DNA of 64,000 nucleotides from Plumapathes pennacea (GCA_964036295.1 OZ038462.1:10712440-10776439); one strand, 5' to 3'; shown: positions 1 through 13,049, numbered from the stretch's first letter. Notes: generated by a model not told the origin, from the sequence alone. Made by a program: numbers and translations.

Positions 1-654
1 GTGAAATTTTTCTTCCCTAACCGAATAACGTGGGAAAACATTCAGCAATCTTCGCATTTGAACTTAAATATATTTCTATAGTGATATAATGTTCTGATTA
101 TTGCGGATTTGTGTGCATTTTAAAAACAATACCTTCCCATAATGCACTTCTTTTCAATTTTTTTTTCATCTTATTAGTACTATTGTCTCCTCGTTGTACA
201 TTTTTATATTCAAATTCACTTATCTTATCAAGTCATATCTTTACGATTTCCACGTTCATTAGAAATGTAACTTTCCTTGTGGTACAGTGTAAGTATTTTT
301 CTTCCTCATGGTTCAAGAACTAGGAATACCTTTCTTTCTAAACAACATGTATGTACAACTTGCGTTTTGATGGGAAATATAAACAAGCCAGAGCCTATTC
401 AAAAAGACGCAGACATTTCTAAAGTCAGTTTTCAGTCATCTAAGACCTAGCAGTTTTTAGAGACATCCGGCTAGTGTCGCAAAGGTTCGTTGTATTTGTT
501 ACTGACACAATCCAATGTTTCACTTGCCACAAATTTGTGCAGCGCCTAGCATTTCATTCTAACTGGGGAGAAATTATTGGTCTGCACATTGCTCTGTGCT
601 CACCGCCAAGGCAACTCTCTGTTCAAGTTTTCGGCTACGATCTGAAAACAGTTT
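1..654. other. AT-rich flank, no gene seen
   Basis: No convincing coding exon or RNA gene is visible. The open frames here are short, AT-rich and without domain character. Because the CCT8 gene on the minus strand appears to lack its 3' half inside the window, the missing exons could lie beyond position 1. Confidence 0.4.
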
Positions 655-1762
655 CTACACAGAATTTGTTCGGTTCTCTCTCGGTTTGTGTGATAAATCG
701 TTTGACAAGTCCAAGGAACGACAACGGGAGCCACGAGGGGGTGTAGGGTCTGGCCAGGCCATTAGATTTTTCTTGTGCGAAGAACTGATACAAACTTTGC
801 TGTCCCTTCGTTGTCCTCTTGACCTTCCTACTCTGTTCATCGCAAATTCTGCATTTATTCGAGAAGCTTCAAGACAGAAGAGTTCTCTGAATGCCGTTCT
901 AAACTCCTGTGTCCTAGCGCAGTAAATTAGTGGATTGATTAACGAGTTAGAAAATAAAAAAATTTCTAGCACATATATCAACTCGAAAACAATCGGTACC
1001 TTTTCCTCGTTCAGAAGTACTTCATAAAATACTGCCGAGGGAGCAAAACATAGGCACAGAGCGCCAACGATAATCGTCGTAGTTCTGGCCGCTTTATCTT
1101 TCTTCAGTAGTTCTTTAGCGCTGGGTCCAGACACTGATGAACCATGATGTGTTTACGGTGCCGTTTGTTTTCTAGAAATACAGCAACCTGACAGTCCGAG
1201 ACCGCACGTACACCGCCAAAAAGGACCAAAAGCTCCACTCTGCCCCTCAAATGATCTGCGAGTACGCTTTCACCCGCCAGATCAAGAACGAGAAAACTTA
1301 AGTTCAAGATAACTGGAACAGCCCATGCCGCAGCGACAGTTGTAGTCAGTCGACGCGTCGTGACAAGAGATTTGTAGCGCAAGGCGTACATGATGGCAAT
1401 GTACCGTTCACCGCTGATTATCACCAGATGGAAGAACGAAGCGCCACACACAGTATGCATAATTTGAATTGCTATTTCATCCATAAGGCAGATGGGTCCC
1501 ACTCCTAGGACGCGCAGAACGTGGGTCGCGATGATAATGGCAGCGCCACTGCGCCAACGACGAGGTCTGTTGCTGCTAGACAAGCCAGGAGAAACTTGGA
1601 TTTCTGCTTTCGCAGATAACGCTTTCGCTCGACTACCAAAATTACCAGCGCATTCAACAGGATTGTAAAGGGACAAATCAAAGCGTCAACAGAGGCGGCA
1701 AAAACCAACATGATGAAAGTCATTGGCGTTAGATACTGTTGTTGCCAGGCGAACATTCCCAT
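655..1762 (-). pseudogene. Rhodopsin-like (class A) GPCR, frameshifted, intronless
   Basis: Seven-transmembrane receptor split over three reading frames. The first frame starts at the ATG at 1762 (MGMFAW) and holds TM1 with an LLNALV core (Asn 1.50) and TM2 with LAATDLVVG (Asp 2.50). Near 1510-1560 the frame changes and continues with TM3 and a GERY motif in place of DRY (GERYIAIMYALRY), TM4 with its conserved Trp (AAWAVPVILNLSF), and a TM5-like stretch ending in VFLENKRHRKHI. Near 1130-1140 the frame changes again and gives TM6 (ALCLCFAPS) and TM7 with NPLIY, then a basic C-terminal tail to the stop at 655. The layout matches the large intronless class A receptor families of cnidarians; no ligand can be assigned. 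Two independent frameshifts point to a pseudogene, although assembly indels cannot be excluded. It lies on the same strand as CCT8, downstream of its last visible exon. Confidence 0.8.
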
Positions 1763-1780
1763 TTGAGAGCACACAAACAA

Positions 1781-3698
1781 GAAAGCAGGCTGCGCCGAGT
1801 CTAAGACATGGTTTGTTGTGTTGGTTACTGGCTCTGTTGGCTACTGTTTCTTAACTGGCTTCCTCTAAACCTCTGTACAAGACGGATATAAAACTATACT
1901 TCCTTGAAACAGGTAAAAAGCCCGTTGACCTGCGGTTCGGTCGGGCGTTCTAACGTTTTCTGGTTATCAAATTGAAGAGACGTCGATTAAACTGCACGGC
2001 ACTGATCAAAAAATTATTGACATTTCTCATGTCATGCACAAACTCATTCATATATTCTCATCATGAGTGGAAGGCTTGTTACGAAATCGAGACAAAGTTC
2101 CGATTTCTTTGCAAAAATGCGCCATCCGGCTACGACTTGGAAACCGCCATAGAAAAAAAAAAAAACACATTAGTGGTGAATAACAAGTAAATATGTAAAG
2201 AGCACATCCTGTCTTTCTCTAAGCAAGCTGGAGTTCCGCTTGAGCTTGCCGACCACTTCACGAGAATTGTTCGATAAGTTTACGATGATGTTTTCCCCAA
2301 TCAAGAACTTCTTTGCCAGCCGTTATTGTTAAGCAAATGTGTTTAGTTTCATAAAACAAAATAAAGTATTGAGAGTGACGGATACAAGAACTCAAGAAAG
2401 TGTCTTCAAGAGAAAAATATCAGGGAAAAAGTCTAGCGGTGTGATTTTGTTGTAAGACTTTTTGGTAATTGTAACGCACTTTTTTTTTCGTCGCATAACC
2501 TTCAACGCTACATTTTTTATTTATTTATTTATTCATTCATTCATTTATTTATATATATTTTTAATTTTCCGTTTATTGCTGATCTTGCTCAGCTTCACTT
2601 TGTAACTAACATCTGGTTGTAAACTTAATTTTTCATCCAAAAGGAGTCAAGCTTGATGTTGATCTTCGATCGGCACCGATTCTGCTTATTTTTACCGCAA
2701 TAAAATTGTACGTGATGTCTTAAAAGACTGTGTAATACCATAATTCCCGGTGGAATAAGAGACAAAAAAACACTGGATTTTTTTTATTCACACGGGATAG
2801 TATAAGAGAGCGACCAAATCAAGAGGAACACATTATAATGTTGGTTCTCTTCTGTTGCGTCCACCAGGTACAGTATATAGATACCTGCAATACTCGCCAG
2901 ATTTCTTCCATTCAAATTTCACGAAATATTAAGGTCTAAACTAGAAAAGCTATAGATATCTACAATCCTTGCTAATTTATCGGTCAGACATATCCGGTTA
3001 TTCCTAATGTATTTGGTGTCTTAACAAAAACGCCCATATGTTTTTTTTTTTTATACTTAGTCAACTTATTTATGTGATTTCCAAATTATTTAATTCTTGA
3101 TAAGCTCTTATATGCAAATTAATAAATTATATACCGCCGTCGAGACAAGACATATATATTTAAATATTGTCGATTTCTTTTTTAACTTTCTACTCCTTCT
3201 CTGTCAAAATTAATCTTATAACGTGAAGACTGCTGATAGAATGTCCTCACTGAGAGCTTTCATTCCTCCGAGTGATCAAACCTTTAAGTTTGAGTTAAGC
3301 CAGGGACTTCTTCTCTTCCCAGTTGCTTATGACAAATTTCACATCCGTTGCAGGGAAAGGTTTCCTTTGAATTGGCTTTTAAATGTGCCATGTTATAACA
3401 GCACAATGCGTCCTGCCTCGCTGTCTGTACACGCTGCAAATCGCAACTAAATCGCCGGTGCATGTAGTTTACAAGTGCGACTTGAAATTGCGCCAAAATT
3501 GCCTGTGAAAATGGGCCTTCACGAATCTGATCCCGGTGAAGATGAAGATGATCATTGAAGACTATAATAATTAATGACCATGAAGGTGACAAAGCCAATG
3601 AAGGAGATAAAGACGAAGTTGAAGATGAACGTGGCGACAATGAGTGAATCTGAACAAACACAGAAGAGCTTGTGCCTTAGAAAGGAAAAGCTACATAC
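1781..3698. other. AT-rich stretch between GPCR and last visible CCT8 exon
   Basis: Very AT-rich sequence with an ATTT/ATTC microsatellite around 2515-2552 and several poly-T runs. No CCT8 exon could be recognised on the minus strand even though exon 12 ends with a good donor at 3698, so this should be intron or a breakpoint. A minus-strand frame at about 3284-3480 has a cysteine-containing stretch (CDLQRV...CCYNMAH...CNGCEICHKQ) that I do not recognise. Confidence 0.4.
2515..2552. repeat. (ATTT)n/(ATTC)n microsatellite
   Basis: Tetranucleotide run of TTTA/TTCA units in the AT-rich stretch downstream of the CCT8 exons. Confidence 0.8.
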
Positions 3699-6600
3699 CT
3701 GACTACCATGACATTGTACTTGTTGCAGAAATGAATTGCCATCTCCGCCACTTTTCCGCCCGTGACGATGCAGTTGACGCCTTTGTCTACAATGGATTTG
3801 ATCATCTGAGGGAGAGAGTACAGCACGAGTTTGCACACGGCACGAAAGTTCGCTAGAATTTCAGACATTAAGGGCGCGTTTTTTTACGGATTATTCCGTC
3901 TATTGCTATTCCGGAATAGACGGTAATCGTACTTTTTTGGGACCTATTCTGATTCGGGAATGAACGGATTAGTATAACGTATTTCATTTATTCTGCTCTT
4001 GGTAGCAGATTTGACAAAATGGCGGTTTCTTCGGACTGGACAGAATAACCGGTAATCGTTGTTTGTTTTTTTTTTGTTTTTTTTTTTTTTTGTTGTTGTT
4101 TTTGTTTTTGTCTATGTTTTTGCCGTATTCTGTCACGACAGCTATAATTCTGTTTTCGCAAAAATAGCAAAGAGCGCAAAGTCTGTTCTTTTGGGAGCTG
4201 GCATTCTGTGTATTCTGTTATTCCTATTCCGAAATAGCAACAGACGGAATAGTCCCCAAAGAATGCACCCTAGCATTCCAGGAAATATACAAACCTTTTC
4301 AAGCATTTCTTCTTCTCCTTTACTAAAATTTTTAAGTTCTTCTGCGTTTCGGATGAGAACAGTTCCCTGAAAAATATACGTCAATCAAGTAAAAACCTGA
4401 GACACATCTAATACAAGTCATCATTCCATGCAGTATGTCACATATTTACAAATTGCCTTTCTCACTCAAGATCATCAAAACTTTGCTGTGTGATCTTCAT
4501 GTATCTTACCTTTGTTTCAGTTTGCATAGAATCCAGCGGGCACGAGTAGACAGCCACTTTTGCATCTTTAACGCTGTTGCGATCTCCTTCCACCTCTCTT
4601 CTGAACACCATACCCTTGAGAACTTGTGAACTCAGAATACCACAGCCCTGCAGAAAATACACAACCTGGCTCAATACACTGAGTACAAATACTGTCTGTC
4701 ACTCGTGATTGGTGCAACCATATCACGTGACCCAACAACCCCCACAGCGTATCATGTGACAGCTCCATTCACCAAACAGTCTCCTCCAACCATAACGTTT
4801 GCAAACCGGTACGACAAAGCAATAGTAAATTGTCTCAACATTCCCTGTGTCTTCATAACCTTCCTCTTCTTTGGTCGTGTGCTGTATTTTATTTTTGGTT
4901 CAGTTACAGCATGTTTATCATCTCATACCAAGCAAAAAACACTGTTCATGTTGTCCAGGTTATGACAAAGAACCACTTATCAAAGCAGTTGAAGTTGCAC
5001 CCCGAGAGAACGATGGCACACCTCACACATATACGTGCGCCCTTTGCGCTTCCCGAGTCTTGAGCTGTTAAATGAACTGTGTCCAGTCAAATGAAAGATC
5101 TCAATGAGTACACTATAACATCAGTATTGACTCCCAATTACTAAGCTGTCAAATAAATTGTGTGTCCAGTCAAATGAAAGCCCTAAACGAGTGCCTTCTA
5201 ACTTTCATGGAAAAATGACAACGAAGAAATTTGCACTGGATTGTGTTTAAGCCACATTCATCATGTCTTATCACAAACACACTCACCAAGATTTTGGCCA
5301 CCCTTATGTTATCCACATTGAATGGTGTTTTCTCGGGCAGAACAGAAACTAAAGAAGAAGGGAGAAAATGGCAGGTGAAAAACTGGATACATGTAAAACT
5401 GCAACAACCCCTGAGCCATGCAAGGGTACTAACAACAACACTGTGCCAGCGCTCGACATTAACGGTTGCCCGCTTGCCCGGGGCAACCAAAACTTTTGGT
5501 CAGGCAGGTAAATTCTGGGCCAGGCAATCAGAAATTATGAAACTTTCTATTGCTTGAAGTCAATCTACAGTCCGAAGGGCAACCAACCTAAAACCTTAAT
5601 GTTGAGCACTGTGTGCTGTATCTCATTTCATGAATGTCTGGTGTGACCTCATTCGTGGACTGTTGGAAGGTCAACATTTCCCTGTACTGAAGGTCTTCTG
5701 GTAACATCTTGCCCAACAAGATGCAATTGAATCATATTAAAAATAACTGGAAATGCAACAGTTTCAGGGAAAGGACCAAACTTATCTTTAAAATGAAGAC
5801 AACATGAGAAACACTTCAGATTCGGCTGACAGAATGAGGGAAATCTGCACATAATTGTATTTTTAACACTTCCAGCAACCATTTCACTCTGACATTTTCT
5901 CCCTCAAATCTTTCACCAGAGATAGAGTACACAAATCTTGGCATTTCAAAACCCAGATTGAGGAAAATAATTAAACAGTACTTCTCACTACATACATGTA
6001 GTTCAATATAATCACTTTCTTCTTGAATCACAAGTTTAGGCAAAAGATGTGTGAGATACATGTATTCAGAACTAGACATGTACATGTATCCATGCCCAAT
6101 TAAAAATGCCTATATTTTATTCATTCCCCAATTTTTAAAGGATAACATCATTTTATTTTAGCTTATCCCACTGGAACATACTTAACTTTTAGCTACTTGT
6201 TCAGATGCAAGATGTGGGTTTTAGCTCATGCAAGTTTTGATATTTTCATTAATACAAGGAGCCCACTTCAAAGTACATTTCAAGCATACCAAGTTCTGCT
6301 CTACACATTCTTATACTTACTACAAGCTTGTGTTACTAGATCTGAAAGGAAGTCTTCATTTCCATACTGTGGGGGGAAACAGATGAACGTAAATGTATAC
6401 TTTTGTGTTTTTGAGATGCATGCACTGTACAGTGTACAAAAACAAATTTTATTGAATCCAGCAGTCAAACAAGGTACAGTACTTGAAACTCAGGAAGGAT
6501 GATTCAAATATGAAATTCTCATTGCATCAATTATATATTTTCTTCTGAAATGGTTGGGAGAATATGTATTTTGAGTACCCTCACCTGTTTGCTTGCTACT

Positions 6601-8451
6601 GATGTCTTGATTGCCTTGCATACTTCGTTTGCATCTCTCAGGTTCGTTGCCGAGGAGCAAGTGAGGTCTGTAATAAGAAAATGATCAAGACTCCACTAAC
6701 AGTAATAACTATGGTCACACTGTATGCAAACCTCAACTACATGCAGCTTGAGTGTGTTCTCATTCTCTCATAGTTAGTTAGGGTCAGCTCCCCAAGAGTG
6801 ATCAACTTCAATTTTCGCTTTTCAGCCTCTCACCAGACATGTTATATAATAAAGAGAACTTAGCATTTGTGATAGTTTTCTCTGATAAATGCTGATTGAA
6901 ATATCAATTCCCATTTGATCACTTGTACATTTTTTTTTTTCTTATTTAATGGATTGGAGAATTTGTATTCCAAGTTTGGGGTGAAAGGGTTACAGTAAAT
7001 TGGAAAGCACTAGTCCCCCTGAGAACTAGGTTTGGCCTGTACATGATCAACTTTAGTATTCTCCTTCAGTTTCCCACCAGAAACATATCATGCAGTTAGG
7101 AGAACTTGGGTTTTGATATCTCACTCAGATGAACACTAGTTTTAAACTATATAGTGTATCAATATTCTCACTACATCAGCTACTGTATACATTTCTTTAA
7201 ACTGTTTGGAGAATCTGCAGCTTGGCTGTGAAAGAGTTAAAATACCTGGTAATATTTCCAAAGCTTTTTCATAAGCTTTCTTGTAACCTTCAATGACCTC
7301 AGGTGGCGATAACCCCTGCAGAACGAGCACCAAGGTTATAAAACTTTATTAAATGAAGATATTCCCAGACAGCAAATGGGAATATGGCTGTCACTTTGGC
7401 ACTAAACATACTTTCATCCATGACTCGATAAGCACATGCTGTAGCACACACCAGCAAAAAAATTGCCAAAATTTCCTAACAGTACTGTAAATGCAATACC
7501 TGATAAAAACACAATAGAACCAAGTTTGAGTGATTTACTTATTTTTTTGCCAAACCAGTAAACACAATGCATCTGATTCACAACATTCCAAAAAAGATGT
7601 TTAAGTGAAGACAAGGACTAATTATTGTACTCACCATCCTCAACAGCTCCTCTGCTGCATCTAGCAGAGCACCCGAAAACACCAGGACAAAGTTTGTACC
7701 ATCACCAACCTACCAACAGACACAGAGATGGCTAAGCACATGAACTTATTATAAGATACATTGTACAGTACCAAGCACTGCAGTTTCAAGCCAGCATAAA
7801 CAACAACAACAACAAAACCCTCTGGTATTCAGAATTTCACTCTATGCCACAGATCTGGCATACAATTTTGTTTCTTGTAGCAGATTTTTCAGACTCTACT
7901 GTCAAACCTACAGTATCTGTGCCATAAATGATTGGTCAAATTGATTATTATTTCATATAAATCCAATTCATGGATGTAAAATATTCCAGTGCTCCCACCA
8001 GAGGCTGACCTATTCAATCATAAATATCGCGTTAGAGAGATTGATGAAGGAACACAGTGTGGACGATATACAAGTAAAAGAATCCCGCATACATAACCCC
8101 AACTCTTAATATACCCCACCTACATACAGAGGGCAAGCCATAGCCATGACTCCCTAGCCCAGATGCATGTACTGTACTGTAGGTCAAACAACTTTCTTCT
8201 GAGTTTAGAAGTTGGGAAATCTAAAACCAGGAAAGTCTACATGGCAGACACAGCTTTTGTTGCCTCCTGGTCTACAGTGTGCGATCATGTGTTGGGATAC
8301 TTCTCTCATCACCACACGGAACATTCATTCAGTACCTCTTGTTCTTGCATCTGTGAAGCCAATGTGAGCATTTTGGCTGCTGGATGCTGAACCTTTAAAA
8401 TATAAACCAGAAAACAAAAATTGACCCAAACTAACACTAATACAGTGCTTG

Positions 8452-8511
<60 letters not shown>

Positions 8512-11500
8512 AGGGGCCAATTCAATAAACATTTACACGTGTATTTTACAAGTTGGACCATTATTCAAATACCACTAAACGGACTCTAATCAAGCAAAGG
8601 TCTGCAAAAAAATTTCAGATACCGATCTCACATGCTTAGCAGTAACAGATTTTGGCCATGTTGTTGGATTAAAGTGTGTCTTAACCAGTATTGTATCCAG
8701 AACGCGTCATTGCATCCTGGGATACAAAAATCTCAATTTGGACGCAAAAAACTCCAGCAAGTGCGTCCGCTTGGACGCACTCGAAAAATACTTTTAGCCG
8801 AAAACCTCCTCGAAAGAGAACAAAATGTGGCAGGAACATAAAAAATGTCCTATCGGCTTGTTATTTGTTTGGTACAAAAATAAGCAATGTGAATAATGAC
8901 TTGCCATGAATATTAAAAATGAATATTAATTAGTTGGACCCCACAAAATTCTTCTTGGACCCCTAAATTTTGGAAGAGGGGGTCCTTTGGACCCCCAGTT
9001 TTAAAATCCTGGATACAACACTGCTTAACGTGTAGAGGAATTAGTCCAACTTGTAAAATACACTTTTACAAGTTGGATGACCAAGCTCGAGAAATTGGTT
9101 GCCTGGATTGCTTTATTGTCCAGAAAAATACAGAAAGTATGAAAAATACCGGCACCTTTGGCTGATTTTTTTTTTTTTTTTTTTTTTGCTTTGTTGCGGG
9201 AGGTTGAGCTCCCACACTACATCACCATTACGCACCTACAACGACTTTGAATGAAACCCGCACGCACGCAGTAATCCTGATTGTTTTTAAAATTGTCTGA
9301 ACAGCGTGGGAATATAGTATATGCACCAGACCTATTTTGTTTTATTTACATACTAATGCTAAAAGTGACTTAACGTTGATTTACATGTTATTCCAACGAA
9401 TACGCGAAGATGCAAGTAACATTTCTCAGGGATTTTTTAAGTTGCCTGGTACTATCAATTTGGCAGAAAATCAGTCATCCAAGCGAACTTTTGGTCATCT
9501 TGGACGACCGCTAATTTCGAGCACTGCTAATACTGTAAGGTTAGTATACAATGTATATGAGAGTGTGTGGCTAACAAATTATGGGAAACATGGTTACTGT
9601 ATAAAAGAATACGCCCCAAGATGAAACTATAATATTCAATACACATATTTGGAACTACATGACTCTAGAGTATATATCATGCATTGGTTATAAAAAAATC
9701 CTACAGTTCAGCAGTTTCTGTGATCCAGTTGAACCAACCTCAAGTTCCTTTATTATTGTTGCAGCATCATTGGTGACAAACAACTTTTCCAGGTGATTCA
9801 CAACCATTTTGTTCATTCCTGCAAGTCAAAATTATTGGTGAAACCATAAGTTACATAGTTGCTCAAAGCTGTTGGAACTCAATGACCTTCCAAAGATTGT
9901 GCACAATATGACTTTGCGCACTATATGTTTGGGCAGCATTTGTTGTTGCGGTTACCCTGCCACTGTGTCCATTTTCCTTGTCTGTTGCTGGTATACCCTT
10001 AATTTATGTTTGATGTTGATATTGATTGATTTGGTTGTTCCATGATGATGTTTATTTTGCATGTAGTATGACGGCAAAGCTAACAAAACAAAACAGAATG
10101 TGTACCATGCTCATGCTCATAATGTGTACAGTACCATGCTGAAATGACACATTTGACACAGCCAAAACCCAACCATCGCATGGCAAAAGGAAAATGTGTA
10201 CAGCAGCAACAACCATCAACAATAACAGTCATTACCTGTCATGTTTCTACAGTTCCACTACTTTACACAGTAGCCATCTAAATGACAGTTGTTAACAAGG
10301 CCCTATTTTGCAAAACTCTTAAAAAAGCAAACATTAATAGACTACAAAACAATCCCTTCTTTCACTAGGATCAATTGATTGAGCAATTGCAAAGTGAATG
10401 TGCACAGTCTGGAAATAGCAAGCATCATGTTAATAAAATGGGTCTGCAAGGAAGGGACTGTTTTGCTGTCTAAAATATTTTGATGATACTTTCCAAGAAA
10501 GGAATGTAGATGAAAAGACAACAAACATTATGTCATCCTCCACTTACCATTTGGTCCTAAGGATGATCGGGTTATTCGGGTTAGCTGTCTGCAAGCATCA
10601 ATATTTCTGTACACAGCCTCATCAAGACCAGAATAGTGCTGCAAATGTTGAGATAGAGTAAAAACACAGGAAATCAGGAAAATGTGCCCATCAACTTAAT
10701 TAATCATCTTTGTACAATATTGTACCCTGTGGTAGCAAATAGTAATTGCATACTACTGTGTGGCATGATATTTTCACGGATTTTCCGACCATTCGGGAAA
10801 ATTAAATCTCGCAAAAATAAAGTCAAGCGAAAAAAAAAAAAAAAAACCCACAAAAATTTACTCCATTATATATTTAGATTATTGAATTTCACTGTAAATT
10901 GACTGTAAACAATATCACGGCCTTATTCTTTGCAATTGAAACAAAATGAACAATGTCTGCGCCACAGCTGTAACAGTGTTGCTACATGTATGTACCAGTG
11001 CCGAACATGAAATACCAGACAGAAACTTGCCTGAGATCCACGAAAATTTGTTCCCAACAGTAAAATCGGAAATATAAATTCGCTAAAATTTCTTCCCACG
11101 AAATGCAAAAAATCAGCAACCCACAAAATTAAACTCCAGTGAAAATTTCATGCCACACATTAGTACATATACTCCCCCACGCTGCCACACCTACAGTAAT
11201 GTATACACCATCCTCTCCTCTCCACCATACAAATTGCCCCATCTTCAACAGCATATCATATCTCAACAGTTCCTCTTGTTACAACAGAATTTTTACACTA
11301 CTGTGTACTAAAGCTACAAATGTCTAATCGTTCAAATATTCCTGTACAATCCTGCAAAATCCGACCTGTTGTCCTAGGTCCACGATATGTCCAGAACTTA
11401 CACAAAATTTATGTGGAACCCATCCCGCACGACGAGCACCTCTCCAAAGCGACCACCTTACTCAAAACGATCACTCTGGTCGTCAAGTTACGGTTTATGT

Positions 11501-11870
11501 ATTTGAGAGCAATTGCAATTCACGCCCAAAATTCGTTGAAACGACATGAGTATACGCTGTAGCCAGATTACTGGTTCAAAGTTTTCAAGCCAGAAAACTC
11601 TACACTTTTGCGAACAAAATGAGTAAAAGGTCCCAAAAAAATTGCAAAAACGACAGCTTTGTGAAGTTTGACACTGCAGAGCACGTGCACCGATCATGTC
11701 AATTTCAAACGGATTCGCCGGTATGATTCTAGCCCCGGTGGTGCTGGAACTAACTTCGAAGGCACGATGAAGGTAATTTATGACATAGACATATAAAAGG
11801 TGAGCATCCAAACCTTTGCACCATCCTTCAGCATGTGTTGGAAACTCGTTCTGGGAACGTGCATCGCCAT
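3699..11870 (-). CDS. CCT8: T-complex protein 1 subunit theta (CCT8), 5' 12 exons only
   Basis: Group II chaperonin subunit of the cytosolic TRiC/CCT ring, which folds actin, tubulin and other clients with ATP. Exons by direct splicing: 11870-11814, 10638-10548, 9818-9739, 8392-8336, 7709-7635, 7315-7246, 6667-6585, 6366-6321, 5348-5287, 4647-4510, 4366-4295, 3805-3699. They join in frame to about 312 codons. The start gives MAMHVPRTSFQHMLKDGAK, matching the CCT8 N-terminus. Diagnostic stretches include GPNGMNKMVVNHLEKLF, VTNDAATIIKELE, VGDGTNFVLVFSGALL (nucleotide-binding loop with GDGT), FNVDNIRVAKIL, KGMVFRREVEGD, GTVLIRNAEELKNFSKGEE and VTGGKVAEMAIHFCNKYN. This covers the N-terminal equatorial, intermediate and most of the apical domain. 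The C-terminal half (apical end, GGG-containing equatorial part, about 235 residues) is not found down to position 1. Either a long intron containing the GPCR pseudogene carries the gene out of the window, or this copy is truncated. Introns hold several short transposons. Confidence 0.93.
3871..4271. mobile_element. Short TIR element, AGGGCGCGTT family, copy 1
   Basis: Imperfect inverted ends: the left begins AGGGCGCGTTTTTTTACGG and continues ATTATTCCGTC; the reverse complement of the right end reads AGGGTGCATTCTTTGGGGAC then TATTCCGTC. The interior holds a T/G-rich simple run and no coding capacity. It sits between CCT8 exons 12 and 11. The family is shared with the element at 32874-33604. 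No clear target-site duplication was found, so the superfamily is unassigned. Confidence 0.6.
6780..6992. repeat. Dispersed repeat, TTAACCCTTTCACTCCCAAG family, copy 1
   Basis: CCT8 intron sequence that matches the better preserved copy at 37738-37940: a left part around CCCAAGAGTGATCAACTT, a central CACCAGACATGTTATATAAT segment, and a right part GGAGAATTTGTATTCCAAG...GAAAGGGTTA. Copies in this window occur in both orientations. Confidence 0.65.
7015..7242. repeat. Dispersed repeat, TTAACCCTTTCACTCCCAAG family, copy 2
   Basis: Second, more diverged copy in the same CCT8 intron, ending at GGAGAATCTGCAGC...GTGAAAGAGTTAAA and abutting the donor side of the exon at 7246-7315. The two copies are about 20 bases apart, so they are either a tandem pair or independent insertions. 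Confidence 0.6.
8458..8510. repeat. Poly(A) tract
   Basis: An uninterrupted run of about 53 A residues in a CCT8 intron, close to the exon at 8336-8392. It could be a retroposon tail, but no retroposon body is recognisable beside it. Confidence 0.9.
8534..9063. mobile_element. Nested inverted-repeat elements
   Basis: Outer arms: GTGTATTTTACAAGTTGGAC at 8540-8559 and its reverse complement GTCCAACTTGTAAAATACAC at 9044-9063. Inner arms: ACCAGTATTGTATCCAG at 8684-8700 and CTGGATACAACACTGCTT at 9009-9026. The simplest reading is one short TIR element inserted into another. There is no recognisable transposase and the elements lie in a CCT8 intron. Confidence 0.6.
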
Positions 11871-13049
11871 CTTGAGATCTTCTTGCCGACTGGCTGCACA
11901 ATGGTTTCTGGGTACTTTTGGGCCCAGTCCTACTCCTTCCAAAACTTCCGGCGCTTCAAATTAATTCTCCCAGTTTAGTCAACCCTTGTTTTATCGCTTA
12001 AAGTACCAAAATAATTTTTTTGTTCTGAATATTGAATGCGTTAGCCGTCAAACGCACCTTGGCTACAACAAAAGTTGCAAAATTTTAAAAAGTTTATCAG
12101 ATTTTATTAACCTAGGGTTGAAAAAAAAAAAAAAAAAAAATTGTAAGGTTCGCTTTATCGAGTTAATAGGGCCAGCAGGCCGGCTGACGCGTCACGCAGC
12201 CAGTGATTTGCCAAGGTTTACGTGGCAAAGTTGATGTCAATACCGGTTAAGATAATTTTCACTAGTGGCCGGAATTGAAATCTGGAACTTTTTGTCTTTT
12301 ATGAATTTTTTATACGAATTCAGTGAGCGTTTTCTGATTTTGCTGCACCCACGAAGTTACAGGCAGAAACAGCTGCTCCAGGCGCGGTGGGAGTCAAAGA
12401 ACCTTTAGTAATCACCTCCTTTTGAACTCAGTTACTTGGCCACGTTGATTTGAATGACTTGTCAAATTTGCATTGGAGATTTTTTATATTATTTTTCCCT
12501 TTCTTACCTTTAATCAAAACATCTCTCTACAAAACCAGAGGGATAATACGTGCACAAATAAATAGAAATGCGGGGCTCGCGAATAAATTGTAAAGTGTCT
12601 CCTTCCGGTTCAGTTGCTGCATATGGAAATTACTTATTGTTTGTGAAAACAATGAGGAAAAAATAGAAAGCAGAACTTTCTATACTTCGTTGTATGATAA
12701 TATAATCTGAAAATTCTGTGCAGGAGCGTTTTTACGGGGGCATAAACCTTTTTTTCTTTCCTTCTTTTTTACTTTTTTTATTATTATTCTTTTTTTCTTT
12801 CCCCACCTTCCAATTTTCGAAAATACAACACTTCCGAGTTCTTTGTCACGATTCACATCCGGGACTTTCTTATTGTATGCACAGCTCGGAAGCCATTCAA
12901 ATGTTGTCACATACGCGACCACACCCACTGTCACGAAAGCAGAGTAAATATAAAGTTCGTATTAATGAGTATGCAAGGAGGAGACGTGGAAGGCTGCTAA
13001 AAGAAGAGCTGATCTCATTGTTTTGTTGTAGGTACCTTGAAGCGACATT
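11871..13049. promoter_or_regulatory. Divergent intergenic region between CCT8 and HECA
   Basis: About 1.2 kb separates the CCT8 start codon (minus) from the HECA start codon (plus), so the two genes may share a bidirectional promoter. It contains a poly(A) run at 12121-12140 and a T-rich run near 12750-12800. The sequence TTGTTTTGTTGTAG ending at 13031 resembles a 3' splice site, so HECA may have an upstream untranslated exon. No specific factor site is claimed. Confidence 0.4.

Noticed and set aside
2850..2875. Minus-strand VPGG-like translation that might be the missing CCT8 GGG motif
   Set aside because: Only four residues match; the flanking translation (RNRREPTL) does not resemble CCT8 and the context lacks an acceptor.
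3284..3480. Minus-strand CDLQRVQTARQDAL stretch as possible CCT8 exon 13 (DLRRLCKTVGATAL)
   Set aside because: Similarity is limited to a few residues, the phase does not join exon 12, and the following sequence diverges.
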